Origin: Ceraceosorus guamensis
Lineage: Eukaryota; Basidiomycota; Exobasidiomycetes; Ceraceosorales; Ceraceosoraceae
NCBI RefSeq assembly: GCF_003144195.1
Contig: NW_020290070.1
Span: 4,237 to 68,236, forward strand
Reading direction: 5' to 3'
DNA length: 64,000 nucleotides
Each line of letters starts with the position of its first letter. Positions within the stretch are counted from its first letter, which is position 1. The position numbers and the translations under genes were made by a program. This document shows, piece by piece, positions 45,110 to 57,704 of this stretch. The notes beneath the pieces are model-generated. The model was given only the letters and a program-made list of their open reading frames with translations. It ran no database searches and was not told where the DNA came from.

Positions 45110-45472
45110 GCGTATGCCTTTGAGCTACACACATGCTCTTTTGCAGAGTTGCACTCGACCGCAACGACGAGTCGCTCTAGCCTGTACGTCCATGTCACTA
45201 CGACCCACTCATTGCACAATCCAAGCCCATTTCTTTCCCTGCTGTTCAACGTGCATTCGGGAACCTCTGGCAGCGACAGCACTTGAACTTGAATCACGTT
45301 GCGCAAGTCGTGTTCAAGCCGCTCATCCCTCAGCTCGTATGAGTGTTGAGCCATTGGTCCCTCTTCTTTTGCCTGCACTTGGCCCTTTCCGCTCTGTACC
45401 ATCCCGAAACATACACAAGCAACGCATGAGATTGGAGAGATGAGGACGAAAAATGATGCAGTCTTGTGGCGA
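45110..45472. other. Convergent spacer eL6 / RPA49
   Basis: 363 bases between two gene ends. Nothing recognisable apart from presumed 3' untranslated regions. Confidence 0.5.
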
Positions 45473-47372
45473 TTAGCGCTTGGCCGGCCCTCGACGAGGT
45501 TTGGGAATTGTGAAGGGACACTTCAGGATTAGGCGCGACTCCTTGATGGCCTTCTCGCCGCTCGAGCTCCGAACAGATGCGGAGGACGGTGTGCAACCGA
45601 GGGACTTGTACACGTCGCCAAGCCTGAACAGCAAATAGCATCACCATGAGTCATGTGCGAATAGAGCTTATGCGCAAGAAAGAGCGACTCACCTGCGGCT
45701 CTCGATGCCCATGTCCTTAGCGAGCTCCTTGACATCGACCGAAAAGTTGTTGATGTGCAGAGTAATGGCAGCAAAGTAAGCCAAGCATTTGGTCTCCGTG
45801 AAGGGAGTGACGTTGTACCTATGCGTGCTCCTCATCTTTTCGGCAAAAGTATCCATCAGATGGGCAAAGATCATTCTACCATGCTTGTTCTCGTCCACCT
45901 TGAGCTTTTCAAGCAGCTTCTGTCTATCATTGGGTCGCCCCACATTCATCTTTTCGTCGTACAGCTTCCAGAGCATAGCTGCGTATAAGCAAAGCGTCAA
46001 GCGAAGCTTGCCGTCGTCCTTGACTGATCCACCCGTCGAGGTCTTTAGGATGCCAACTGGCGCTGCGACGCTGCTTCCGTGGTTCACTTGTTGAATCGCT
46101 TCCCAAGCTTTGCCGACGAGCCATTTGCTCTTCGCAGGACCGCCTACCGGAAGTCCTTGCTTGACCGCCTCAGGAGACGAAGCGAGCAAAAGATTTGTGA
46201 TGTCGATAGCTTTGAGTATGCTCGAAGGAACCAAATCTCCAATAGCGTACGCCTCTCTAGGATTCTCTGCTTGCTCGTTGTGCGGAGGTATGGCTTGTGC
46301 GGCCTTAGCTGCTGCTTCCACAGCATCTGCGTGAGGGAACCAAGATAGCGAAGCGCAAGACGTCAGACTGGTCAAACGCAAAATTTGGCTCGCTGATTCG
46401 GACACTCACCAGCGCTGTCCATATGTTTGGAGCTAGTCTCAATGCCCTCCCGCATGGTGGCCATGATATCGGTCATGTTCTCCGTGTTCACCTTCATCCG
46501 GTCATCATTTCTAGCTTTGAGTTTCGTCTTCCTGTTTCCGAAAGCTTCGCCCAAATCTCTTCTCGCTAACATGCGAGCCGCGTAGTCCTGCGCACCGTCT
46601 CCATCCAGCACAGAAGAGATGGCTAGAGACTGTTCGGCTAGTGCCTTGATCCTTCGCCGAACGACGAAAGCTGGTGCTACGCGCAGAGTCACTGTGGAGG
46701 TTGCAGGATCGTATATGCCAACCAAGAATCTTCAGAAGCGAGCTTGGCGTGAGCAGAGAATTTGCAGGACAGATCCACAGCGCAAGACTCACTCGCCGCT
46801 GTAGCCCCTCGCCGACAAGCGATCCTCATCGCTATGCTCTGGAGCAGCAGCAGAAGAGATCCAATTGTTTCCAACATACGACATGGTGTCGGTCTCTCCG
46901 GTGAGCATCAGTCTGTTGGACAGCGTCGTCCCTAAAGGTGAGTTATCATCGGGCGCAGCAGCTGCATACATCGCGAAGCTCGTCGAGGGTGGAGGTTCGT
47001 AATCGGAGAACATTGCTATTGTTCGTAGGAGATCACTTGTTGTTCAGCCTCATCAAACGGCATTGTCTTGTTGGATGATCGACAGCGCTTGTTTGCCTAC
47101 TTACCTAAGACAGGTCCAAGTTTCCGGCTCGCATCTTTTCCAACATTCACCACGGCGTGATCCTTGGGCACACTCTCTCCATTGTTCAAGTATCCTGCCT
47201 TTCTTATATCTCCATCTGGTACAGCTTGCGATCGGTGTGATGTGTTGGAGCTAGATTTGTCGCTGCGCCTCTCCTTCTTTCTTCCTTCTTTGGCTGAGCC
47301 TTCGGAATGCTTTCGTTTGCGATGTTGCTCCTTGGGAAGCTGTGAGGTCGAGGCCACGTCAGGCACAGCCAT
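45473..47372 (-). CDS. RPA49: RNA polymerase I subunit A49
   Basis: Five exons (47372-47105, 47015-46793, 46729-46410, 46326-45693, 45623-45473) give 531 residues. A49 is a Pol I-specific subunit that, with A34.5, resembles TFIIF/TFIIE and promotes initiation and elongation on rDNA. The region VLAMFSDYEPPPSTSF across intron 1 and FLVGIYDPATSTVTLR across intron 2 are family hallmarks of the dimerisation domain. The tandem winged-helix part is visible in MRSTHRYNVTPF and AKDMGIESRRLGDVYKSLGC, the latter joined over intron 4. The N-terminal 60 residues are Lys/Arg/Ser-rich and may target the nucleolus; such an extension is absent in yeast A49 (415 residues) and accounts for part of the greater length. 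All phases close. Confidence 0.93.
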
Positions 47373-47880
47373 CTTGGTCAGCCAAGCTCGTGTGGTCGCT
47401 GAGAGGTGGGACAGGTCGCAAAAGGCAGACAGCTTGACCAGGATATAGAATCGCGTGCCTTTCGAAGCTGCACCAGTACCAGTATCGTGAGTGGTGTTGA
47501 GACTTGCAAGTCACCACGCAGTGAGCTACCTGGTTGTTCGCCATAGCTCTGCCTGCGAAACACGCTTGAAGCAGGTGGGGCGGATTTCAAAAGATTTGGC
47601 TGTGCGCACTTGCACTGAGCTGTTCCCGTGCGGAAGAAGTTTGCTGCAACCAAATTCTTGATTTCCAGCATTCAGATTCGTGATTCGCGGGCGCAGTGAT
47701 TGCACCACGCGCCCGCAACTTCGAATACGTGACTAACGTGCACGCGTCTTCGTGTCTTCCAGCCATCGGATCACACCTCTGCCCGTCTGTTACTAATCCA
47801 CAAGGACCATCGCACTAAGGGCCCATCCTCCTCAGACCATAGCTCCAAACCTTGAAGAGCCCTCGCTCACCCTTTGGGCA
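47373..47880. promoter_or_regulatory. Divergent intergenic region RPA49 / DUF2462
   Basis: 508-base spacer between two start codons. It includes an A-T-T-C-G-T-G-A-T-T motif at 47676-47685. Both genes serve ribosome-related functions, so a shared promoter is plausible but unproven. Confidence 0.45.
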
Positions 47881-48340
47881 ATGGCACAGGGATTCAAGGC
47901 CAGCAAGCCTAGCGCTTCGACAAGCAAGGCGTCCAGGTCGGGAAGGAAGAGCAAATCTTCGGCGGGTCCAAAGATCGGTCAGAGGGTGGTGCCACCCAAG
48001 AAGGCCAAGGCAGTCAAGCAGGCAAACAACCTGAGAGTGAGTCACTGTGGGAAAGGCTGTATGCGGGATGTCTAAGCGAGGCATTGAGGCCTGAAGCATT
48101 CGTTGCTGATGGGTGCGACGGAGCGGTGTCTGTAATTCTCGTCAACTTCACTACTTGCATGCGCACTGGCAACTTACACCCCCACGCCACTATCTCTAGA
48201 AACAACAAGCGTCCATCACAACGCGAATTGAAGGCGAAATGGCGGGCAGAGCTTCCAACGGACCCTTGACCATCATGAAGAGCGCTGCGGATGGTGCGGC
48301 GGCCGAGAAGGCTGCTCAACAAAAGAAGAAGGGCAAGTGA
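47881..48340 (+). CDS. DUF2462 / L10K-like small basic protein
   Basis: Two exons (47881-48036, 48200-48340) give 98 residues. The protein is very basic and begins [10 protein letters not shown]; the motif [19 protein letters not shown] matches the conserved core of the UPF0390/L10K (C19orf53) family, in which a Gly-Pro-Lys ... Gly-x-R-x-I/V-x-P-K-K block is invariant. The second exon supplies [19 protein letters not shown], a short helix, and ends in a Lys-rich tail (AAQQKKKGK). The family is nucleolar or ribosome-associated in animals; a precise role in fungi is unknown. The gene shares its upstream region with RPA49. Confidence 0.8.
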
Positions 48341-51300
48341 GCTGTAATCCAACATGCAGTCATCACGCTCTGCTCGGTCACTATGCAGAGCCATCACGAG
48401 TTTTATCGGGGGGCACACATTCTGAGGAACGCTCGCCATCACACCTCGAGACGGCGAGGGCTTGCCGAACAGTCTCTCATTTATGCAGAGCATCATGCGG
48501 ACTCGGTCGTCTTGATTATAACGTGTCTCGACCGTCGAAGCTCACCCGACATCGCAGCATCAGACAGTTGCCCCGTTAGATGCCCCATCGGATGAGGTGA
48601 CTATGGTGGAGGCAGTGGCATTGTGCCCGGGAGAACATTCCATGTTCCATGTTGTATTGGCAGCACCGTCAGCTACGAGTATGTCCTTGTTTTACCCTGC
48701 ACGTCCACAGCGCATGAAGATGGGGGCCACTCAAAGCGATGACGGCCTTCGAAGCGCCTCTTTCATGAGTGAGGCAGGTATGCGTGCGGCAAAGGGAAAT
48801 TCATGCGGTCTTTCTTTGCTTTTTGCCACGGTGATTGCTCTCTGCCCCTTCTCCCACATTTTACGCTGCTCTTCACGGACGATTGATCAAATCTGAGCAA
48901 CGTTGGCGAGGCCAGATCCTTGAGGCTTGAGCATCAACGAGGTCGTCGTGTCCTTGTTGAAGAGGGGATGAGGTCGAGATCACGTGCGGATGACTGGCAA
49001 GCGCATGAACTCAAACTTGCTGCATACGCCTTGCCCCATCCACTCGCTGGTCACGAATTTAGCTCACTCGTGGTGGTACGTACTCGTGACTCATGGACAT
49101 AGGGCCGCACATCCGCGTAAGATGGACAAGACAAGGCGGCGCGCTTTTACCGGTACACTCGTGACTCCTGACTCCACACTTTGAGCACCACCGTCACCGC
49201 TGCACCAGCTCTGATACGCATCACCTAGATCATCGCAGACGCGCGGTCATCACTGCTGAGCTCGTGATTATATATATATTTTGATTACTCGATCACACTG
49301 CCGCTGAAATCATCCTCGTCAACCTTTCTGCAAAGATTCGGTCGGAGGTCGCCTTCGCGTCGGATGTCCACTCGATCGCCGTCTTGATTGACGGATGGAC
49401 AAATCAAGCACCTACATATACAATCGGAATGTCTACCGCCCGTGCCTACGACTTATTTGACTCTCGACGGCAAGGTGACTTTTTCGAACTACTATCCCGC
49501 TTGACAATCGGACCATTTTGTGCGCCGAGTCACCATATGGAATCATGAAATGCGAATCCTTGTTCCACTCTAGCAAGACTCACGCGGCTGTCGAGCTGAA
49601 GACGGTGGCATCAACCCTCCCACGGCATCGTGCCACATGCGACATGGACACATGCGTTATAGATCAGTACAACACACATATATGCGACCACAGCCACGAA
49701 TGCAGCAGTCAGCATTTGTAGTTACAATCGGCAAGCAGGGACTTCACTAAAATGGGGCATAGGGAAGGTTTTCAAGGTCAGTGACCTATTCACTCACTGT
49801 CACGGACATCAAGGGCGCACACATCAGCACGATCCACGATTCCAGATGGTCGAGTCTTGTGTGATGAGAACGAGAAGATTCAAGACTTCGACGGGAAATC
49901 CGATTTGGTCCTTAATGACGTATATACCTCGGACTTGACCACACCTAATCACGCGACAATCCGGCATGCTGAGTTGAAGTACACGCGGCGCGGTCGTGGT
50001 GACTCACGCTAACGTCAAGCTTTTTCGGTCGCCACGTATCTTTCCAAAGTGATTTCTGATGACTCGATGCTCGGAGAAATCACGAATGTGAGTGTCGCTC
50101 GACGCCTGATTTCCTGCAGGCTCTCAGCACTCTCAGCCGGGTTGGGGTCTGACTGCGTCTTGCTCTCGCTCATTCGACACCTTGCTCTCGCTTATTCGAC
50201 ACCTGACGGTAGTTGAAGCGGCTCTATACAACACTATCGTGACTCAACGGCATGCGAGAGTTGATCAGCACAGTCGACCTCTGCACATCATTTCAAGTCA
50301 TCATTTCAAGTGGCTATATATATATACATCACGACTCACTCAAACAGAAGAGAGTCGCCGTAAAGTAGTCATCCAAAAATAGATCTGCTCTGCGTTCATG
50401 ACCGATCATGAAGCAAATCGATCGGATCGAAGCGCACTCATCATGCAGTCACGAGTATACACCATTCAAGAGGTTCATACACAAGGTCCGGCATGCAGAC
50501 CCTCTCAGGGAGACTAAAGTCGCAGGGGGGCGCGGTGTCCAAATCTGAACCGGACACACCAAGGCACCGATTGGTGCATGGCAAGCATGAAGCAAAAAGC
50601 TCCTGGAACATAAGAGGGTCATCATGACTGCTGTTGCCTGCATGGTCGTCTCGCTGCGTGAACGCAGTCATGAAACACCGCCGGTGCTCTAGGACGGACC
50701 GCGCGGCGCCCGCTCGTGCCTTCTGAGGCTGCTTATTTGCTACTTTATTTCATATTATCTGAAGGGACGTCCTCAGCGGCCACAGTCTTGAGTGCAAGTT
50801 TGAAGCAATTCCCCGACGACTGCTATCTTGGCGCGTGCGCCCTGCTCGACCATCACCATGTTGCTCGTGACAGCAAGGCGCAGAAGCCAAGCGAAGCCTG
50901 CATAAAGTCAGCATGTCCGCAATCAACGGCAACAAAGCTGCATGTATATATGAACACGACTACACGAAAGGGCGCCAGAAACTGCAAGCCACCCAATCAT
51001 CCATATACAGCTGTAGGCACAGCAGTAGGTATAAACGTGCTTTGATGGCTAGTCCAATCAGAGAAGTCGAGCACGCGGCTGAAGGACAGGCATACAAGAC
51101 ACGACGCCGTTCAAAGCGTGTGCATTCACTTGATCCGTGATTTGCACTTACCCTGGACTCACCTAGCTTCGAGACGACTCCGGCTCCACTTAAGCCACAT
51201 TCGTTTTTCAGGTGTGCATCACCACAATGCCGTCATCGAATGCCGTCAGTATACTCGGACTCAGCTAGGCAGCCTTGGAGGCTTGATAAGGGCTACATCA

Positions 51301-53540
51301 AGGATGACTGCGCAAAGCCTCGCGCAGTCAGAGTCGCGCACACACAGGATGAGGTTAAGAGTCACGAACAAGTCACGAGTAGGCCGAGACGTTACGGTAC
51401 CAAAAAAATTTGCGGTAACATCAGCAGCATAGACAACTTGAACAGCATCATACGGACAACACCCAGCCGCTGTCTTTGGATTGCCGGTTCGGGAGGAAGG
51501 TCTGGTCGATCACGATATAGCTAATCCTAAATTGGACAGTCATTAAGTCTCCATGGCGGTTTGACTTTGCTGATAGGCGATGCCGCCACGCGGGAAGAAA
51601 TTGGCGAAAGTCTCTTTTGTCCACAATCAACTCAGGCAGCCCACAATTAAGCTTTCTTCACATCAAGCACGCAGTGCTGATATTTGTCAGCGGCATACAC
51701 ATTCTTGATCCTGCTTGGATGCCCAAAGGCTGCTGCTGCGCTGTACGACGACACGACTCATGCAACAACAGCGCAATCAAGAAAGAGCGAAGCAGCTCCA
51801 CTCAGACTATTGGCATCCAGATTGTATCAATTCGTCTCAGATCATGATTGGTGTCGTCCCGCTTTCGAAGAGATCACATTCAGCACCTACCAGCCCCGGG
51901 TTCGATCGAGAGCTAGGAGACAAGCTGAATTCTGAGTCGAGAAGCCACGAGTGTGAACCGCTCGATGACGATTGACACAGCACATGCACCTCGATGGTGA
52001 CCGAATCCCAGCAAGGGCACTTTGAGCTACTTAATTCACGATTCAACACGAAATGTGGCAGAAAGTGCATCCATCAGCCGAGTAACAAGAAACTAGGTGA
52101 GCCGTGCTGTTGGCGTGGCTTATTTGTCTGAGACCCGGCTTGGACTTCGTCGTAGCTGGCTTGCTGGCGCGGGTGCATCGCCCATGCAATTACGTTGCCT
52201 TGCTGCTGCTGCGCAGCTGTTCCCCACAATATATTGCTACTGCACGCACGGACCCAGATCACTTGCACCGCCCGCCACACATGTCATCAGCAGCAACGAT
52301 GACATTTGAAGGACAAACGCCGGGAAAGAAAGTCTTCAGCATACCAGCAGTCGAAGTCATAGCCCATTTAGATACGAGTCAGGAATGAGGTCAGGAGTCC
52401 AACTCCTCTTTGCCTTATCGGACACTCACAGACTCGTGACTAGACGTACGTATCTAGCTGATTGTGAGCAGACGTGAAAGCAATTTCTGTCAGCGCCAAG
52501 GCCGCATCCTGTGACCGCCCAACTTCAACTGCCGCCTTGCTCTCTGCAAGATTGCAGAAATCCCCGCCCCACACGTGTAGTCGTCGCCTGCTTGAGGCTC
52601 GGTATCGCCTAGCTGCTACTTGACCAGGATTGACCAGCTCCCCACTTCTCTGCCACGCATTGCCCAGTCAAGGCTAGAGTCGTGAGTCTGCCAAAGCATA
52701 TCGTGGCGTCGCATGCGTAAGGTTGCATGACGGACTTCGGGCTCGGAGAAATCACTTTCAAGGGCCTAGCTGGGCGTGGACTTGCTTCGACAGACGAGTG
52801 CGCAGCAGCAGCTCTTCCTTCCTCAAGTATCCTACAAGAGCCCCCCACCAGCGTAGTCCAGACAATTGCCCACACCCCCAAGCCACGCTTCTACTACTCT
52901 ACTTGGGTCTCTGGGCCACCAGCATCCTGCTGGATCGGACAAGCTGACTGTCTGCTCAGCTTAAATCATTCGACCTGCGATTGGCACTGAGAAGTCCACC
53001 ACGGTGCTACTTACTGCAGCGACAGGTGACCCAACCTGAAGACAAGCAACGAATCAAGTCCTGAAGTCTTAGGTAGATCAAAGATCGGCTGAAATCTTGG
53101 CGTCTGCAAGGCGGGGGCCGTGAGCTCTTCGAGTGGTCACCACTCCCGCTGGTCACTGCAGCCTTCAACAAATTAGCCGCGAGAGCTTGGTCCCCGACGC
53201 GCAATCGCGAGTACAGCGGGACTTGCGGACCAGGCTGCGGCAACAAGAGAAAGAGCACCTCGCGTCGTGTAGATGGAGCCTTGACATTAGCGATTGTCTG
53301 TGATTAGTAGCAGAGGAGTACTACCGGTCATATGACGAACATCGTCTACCAGCGCAAGAACTGTGGCATTCAGTCTCCAATAGTAAGTTACTGCGCTGAA
53401 CATTTCAGCAGAGCTGAGTCTGGGAAGAGTCAAAGCCGTGTCTGAAGATTGCCCTTCGTATTTACGCTTGAACCTGCCAAGTCTGCATCCCTGCAGATTT
53501 GATACTACAAGAGGCACGCGTGCAATCAGAGCTAGATTAG
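48341..53540. other. Gene-poor region, 5.2 kb
   Basis: The longest stretch without a supportable gene. Features seen: A-C-T-C-G-T-G-A-C-T motifs at 49082-49091, 49157-49166 and 52432-52441, TA runs around 49268-49279 and 50323-50333, and an 88-codon open stretch at 49285-49548 described separately. ATG frames at 50182-50382, 51240-51524 and 52727-52990 are open but contain no motifs, and their order and strand do not suggest exons of one gene. The DNA looks more AT-rich and less codon-like than the neighbours. Confidence 0.55.
49285..49548 (+). mobile_element. Possible remnant of hAT-like DNA transposase
   Basis: An 88-codon open stretch without an ATG start contains VHSIAVLIDGWTNQAPTY and IGMSTARAYDLFDSR. 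The I-x-L/I-D-G-W-T core followed by a Gly and a helix is the pattern around the second catalytic region of hAT-type transposases (often S-x-x-x-D-G-W-T-S). Nothing resembling the DDE partner residues, the C-terminal dimerisation block, terminal inverted repeats or an 8-base target duplication was found nearby, so it would be a fragment. A chance match is quite possible. Confidence 0.25.
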
Positions 53541-53648
53541 CCGACATGTCGTGGCACCAAGAGTCAGAAGAGCTTCGACTTGACAAGCTGTCGCTGGATC
53601 CCAGACCTCTACTTTCTCCTGAAGACCAAGTGTCCTTTCGCTGTCAAG

Positions 53649-56600
53649 ATGGCTATCTCGCAACACCATCTAAGGCAGCAACACGCCGTGCGTATCGAAA
53701 GATGGTACCTCCTCTCTATTAGATTGCAATGTCTGCAAAGTGTCCGAGCTAACCTCAGGTTGCGCATCCCTCCAACAGTGAGCTTCGACTTCTCTCAATA
53801 TGTCGACCTGCGAGCTGCAAGCAGTCCTGAGTCAACTCCAAACTCGTATGAGCCAACATTCAGGTCCAATGCTGCCTTCGACCCCAGCTTTCTCGTCTCG
53901 CATCAGGCTTCGGGTTCAGCCTCGAATCACACAAGTGAGTGAGGTCTTCAATGATGGCCTAAAATCAAAGGTAGGGTCATTCTCGTCCTTACAAATCTAG
54001 TTGATGACCATGCAGCGACCTCAAGCTCCTCAATGTCGCCGCCCACTCCAGCTGTGGTAGGGCAAGTACCAAAAATTCAAGTGTCCGTGGCAGACAACTC
54101 GACCTGGCGTCTTATCCATGATCTAGATTCGGCCGGTGAACCACGTCCGTGGAATGAGTCTTTGGCTTCGAGCGAGGCTTTGAGATACGCACTTGCACTG
54201 GAATGCCATCGTACCACGATGGGACACCAATGCTCGGTGTTTCCTGTGAGACCGTCGCGCGCACGCAGTCTCACCTACAGCGGCTCAGTAGGCTCTACGA
54301 TCTACGACCTTCGCCCACCACTACAAGGCGCGTACGCTGCTTTGGCTCAGGCCCAAGCGAATGGTGAAGTGCCGTACCTGGACCAGCGACCGTATCAGCA
54401 TAGCCATGCACAAGAACAGACGAGATTTCAGCCGGGCCAAGGACCTACAATTCAGTCATCTGGCATCACACTTGCGGCAGCCAGCGACGCCACTGCACTG
54501 CAGGGTTCTGCTGCTGATAGAGGTCTCGATGCTTTGTCAGGGTGGATGACGACACCGTTGCCGAGTGCGACTGAAGCCCCCTCTGCACACCGTCCGCTGT
54601 CGCCATCCTCAAATTTCGCACCAATCCTGGATGTAGGCCCTGCTCGCCGCCGTTCAAGTACCATTTCAGCAGCGACGATAGCTTTTCTAAGCCCTGTACT
54701 ATCGCATGGCAGATTGGTGAGTCTCTGCGCGATTGCGAACGTTTCGCAGCGCTGACTCACACAGCCCACTCTCACAGGCTACGTCGCCGTCGATCGACTC
54801 ACACAGATCTTTGTACATTCCGGGGGCCACACCGACTGCGCCATCTCCCATCCCGCAGCCTTGGCTGGACACTGGCATGGCCACGACATGCGACGCTCTA
54901 TCGTCCAGTCAGCCGCTGGAGCTACCAGTAACCATCATGGAAGCTCCGCCCAACTTCGACAGAAGCAACTGTTCAGATATGACGGAGGCATTTTCCATTC
55001 CTGTTAGCGAGAAGCAGAGCAACACTCCCCACGGCGCGGCTTCGCTTCCCACTCTCAGCCAGGACGGGCATGAGCATGCGATGACGCTAGATGTGCCGTT
55101 GGAATGCTCGCTCGGATGGCCTGCTTCTGTCGCAAGGCCTGGCCGAGCCAGACCACCTTTGCGACTTAGTCTGCCGGACGACATCAACAATGCGGTCAGC
55201 CAAACACTTTCGGTCCGGAGCCACGATGCCCTTTCTACCGATTCCATGGGACAAGATGTTGACCTGAACTTGCGCTCGCCTTCCGAGTCGTCTTCAGAGA
55301 GCTCCAACTTGCACACGAGAAGTCCGATCGAGCCGAGAGTGACATCTTGCAAGAGCGAAGGAGATCACTTTAGGCCATTGCTCTCTCAGGCTCGACGCTC
55401 CATCGATTGGTCTGCAGCCCACATCGACATTGGTGAGTGTCTAGGTGTACTGTCTCTTCAGGACAAGAAGGCGGACTACTTTGACACACGGCTGACCGAC
55501 CTGGGCCACATGCAGGTGCCGTCGACCCACTTCAAGAACTTTTCCCAAGCGAATTGAGTCACAATGGTTATGCTCAGCCCGAATCGAGCCAAATTGAGGC
55601 CAGCCTGGAGATAGAAGAGCCTGCGATCTCGCTGGCAGATAGTTATGCGCAGCAATATGCTGGACCTGCAGACCCTGAGCTGCAACATGTTGCTCTCCAT
55701 CGACAATTGAAACACTTCATCAGCACAGCACCTATGGCCTTGCAGTCTCCGACGGCAGTGTCTGCGGGCATACTAGCACCTGGCATGTCTCTCCTGGATC
55801 CGCTCGATCTGATTGCCTACTCGCGGTCAAATTACCTCACCCAGCCCATCGAAGCGAATGACTTGCGCAGACTAGAGACCGTCACTGACCCCGACTTCAT
55901 CTGGCATCAGTCTTTGCAAGATGGCTCAGATCACCTCGGTGAAGTTTCCAGCATCTTGAGCTCCATTTCGATTCATCGTTTCATGTTGCCAGTGTATGAC
56001 CCTCCAGCCGCGACAAACGTCGAACAGCGCAAGCACAAGCCAAAAGTTTCCCAAAGTCCGGTGGTCGCTTTCAGCTGGCGGGGAGACATTTGGATCACTG
56101 CGTGCGTCATCATCCGCATCCTGGTGTTCAGACTTCGAGTCGTCGGCTATGATATTCTCAACCTCAACAAGCTTAGCGAGTGAGTTCGACCGAGTAGAAG
56201 TGCTCTTTCACTCTCTTACCGTGGCCTCCATCTTACGGAATCTTCGCTCGCACAGAGGTGAGCTTCGAAGACTGTGAACAAACTTCCCGGATTGAGCTTA
56301 GTTCGTTGAGCCATCTTTATCAGGTGTCTACAGCGATCTCCGCACCACTCGTGAAGGTCAAGACTGGTGTCAGCTGGGAGCGGGCACCGCGCTCTTACGA
56401 GCACTATCTTTGTGAGCTTACAATTTGCGGACGTCTTCGCCAGACTATACTGAACAGGCCATGGCGTCTTTCCAGCGTGGGTGCTCTGCAGTCCATCAAA
56501 CAGCAAAGGATTTTCAAATGGAGTGCCTTTGATCACGATCGCTTGCTGATTGCAGCTCTGCAACGTGATCTCGATCGCACGCGTCGACGTGAGCAGAGAA

Positions 56601-57322
56601 TCTTGATCGCGAGCCGCAACCCCGCCTCGACGTTTGTACCTGCGCCAGGGCTGACCATGGTTAGTACTAAGATTCGGTCTTGCGAATCGTTGGCCAGAGC
56701 TGAGCAGGCACATTCTGCCCTTTTGTTCTTGGACGATGCAGGCGCAGCAGCTCGGTGTCAGCCATCACAAGACCGGGAACGCGCCTCTGCTCCTCACCGG
56801 CGAGTCCAGCGTATCTAAAGATTTCATGGACAGTCTCGCTCTGGGCTGGCACAAGCTGTACCAGTTTGGCAAGGCGCCCAGTGACCCCACAACCTCGACA
56901 ACGTCCAGCGACGTAGCAGTTGCTTCTGCAACATCGAACGTCTCACCGCTCACGAGCGGTAGCTCACTCCTCTCCACGATTCAAACCGACAATGCGCTAT
57001 GGTCGGTCTCCGCACAATCTCCATCGAACGCGCTTCGACAACATAAGCGATCGCGTACCGAAACCCACCAGACTGCACCGGTCGTAGATGTAGAGGGCAT
57101 CGGAATGGACGCTGTCTCGACCACCAAGAAGAGACGCTATACGACGAACAGCACGGGTCTCAATTACTTGGTAAGCAGCTGTGCTTGAACCGCGCTGCAC
57201 CGGCCACTTACCGATGGCTCTCCACATGCCGCGTGCAGCCTCAAGCATTGTACGTCCAGAGCACCACAGAAGGTCGCCTCCGCAGTGGATCCATGGGCAC
57301 CAAGAGACGCCTTGAGCAGTGA
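53649..57322 (+). CDS. Large Ser/Pro-rich probable nuclear protein, family unknown
   Basis: Tentative seven-exon model: 53649-53934, 54001-54716, 54778-55432, 55516-56179, 56302-56659, 56742-57170, 57239-57322 (1063 residues). All phases close and most donors are GTGAGT or GTAAGC. The first 60 residues are Arg/Gln/Leu-rich and lead into SFDFSQYVD; the next 600 are Ser/Pro/Ala-rich and probably disordered. A more ordered stretch (about 690-900) has HRFMLPVYDPP, VVAFSWRGDIWI and CELTICGRLRQTILNRPW. Basic clusters HKRSRTE and KKRRYTT near the end look like nuclear signals. I recognise no DNA-binding domain. The frame upstream of 53649 is open to 53541 and includes TCRGTKSQKSFDL and LLKTKCPFAVKM, so the true start may lie in an earlier exon. 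The exon 4-5 junction (acceptor at 56300-56301) is the weakest; it was chosen for frame only. Confidence 0.5.
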
Positions 57323-57704
57323 TATTGGGTTGTACCATGGAGGGCAAAGGATGTGAGGAAGCATTCTACAAAAGCTCCCGTCATTGCAAATCTCCGTACC
57401 ACTCCAACACCTGGCCTCATTCTAGACATATGACTGCCCCCAAGTTTCTTTCGACGTCCATGTGTACGCCTTTCACGATCTCTGTTGTCGTACCACATGG
57501 CAACTTGTTCAACCACATATCTGTGTATCATACCCCAGCTTTTACCCGACCAGATTAGGCTCTTCTCAGCCCGCAAACATACGATGATGATCTTATCAAT
57601 CACTTGAAGCAAGCTTTGACGATAAGAGGGCCAATGCCGGCACCTCAGCGTGCAATGCCTGACAGAGCAGTAGTGTACAAAGAATCGATTGGACTCTTCC
57701 CTTC
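57323..57704. other. Convergent spacer
   Basis: 382 bases between the end of the large unknown gene and the end of the NOL12 gene. No gene seen. Confidence 0.5.

Noticed and set aside
51880-51920. GGGTTCGATC sequence resembling a tRNA T arm
   Set aside because: Stem bases on the two sides do not pair and no other tRNA arms are present.
48341-53540. Retroelement or LTR remnant in the gene-poor region
   Set aside because: I saw no reverse transcriptase, integrase or capsid motif and no paired terminal repeats.
53546-53722. ATG frame MSWHQESEELRL as first exon of the large unknown gene
   Set aside because: It ends in a stop, and no donor joins it in phase to the next exon; the overlapping frame used in the model continues for hundreds of codons.
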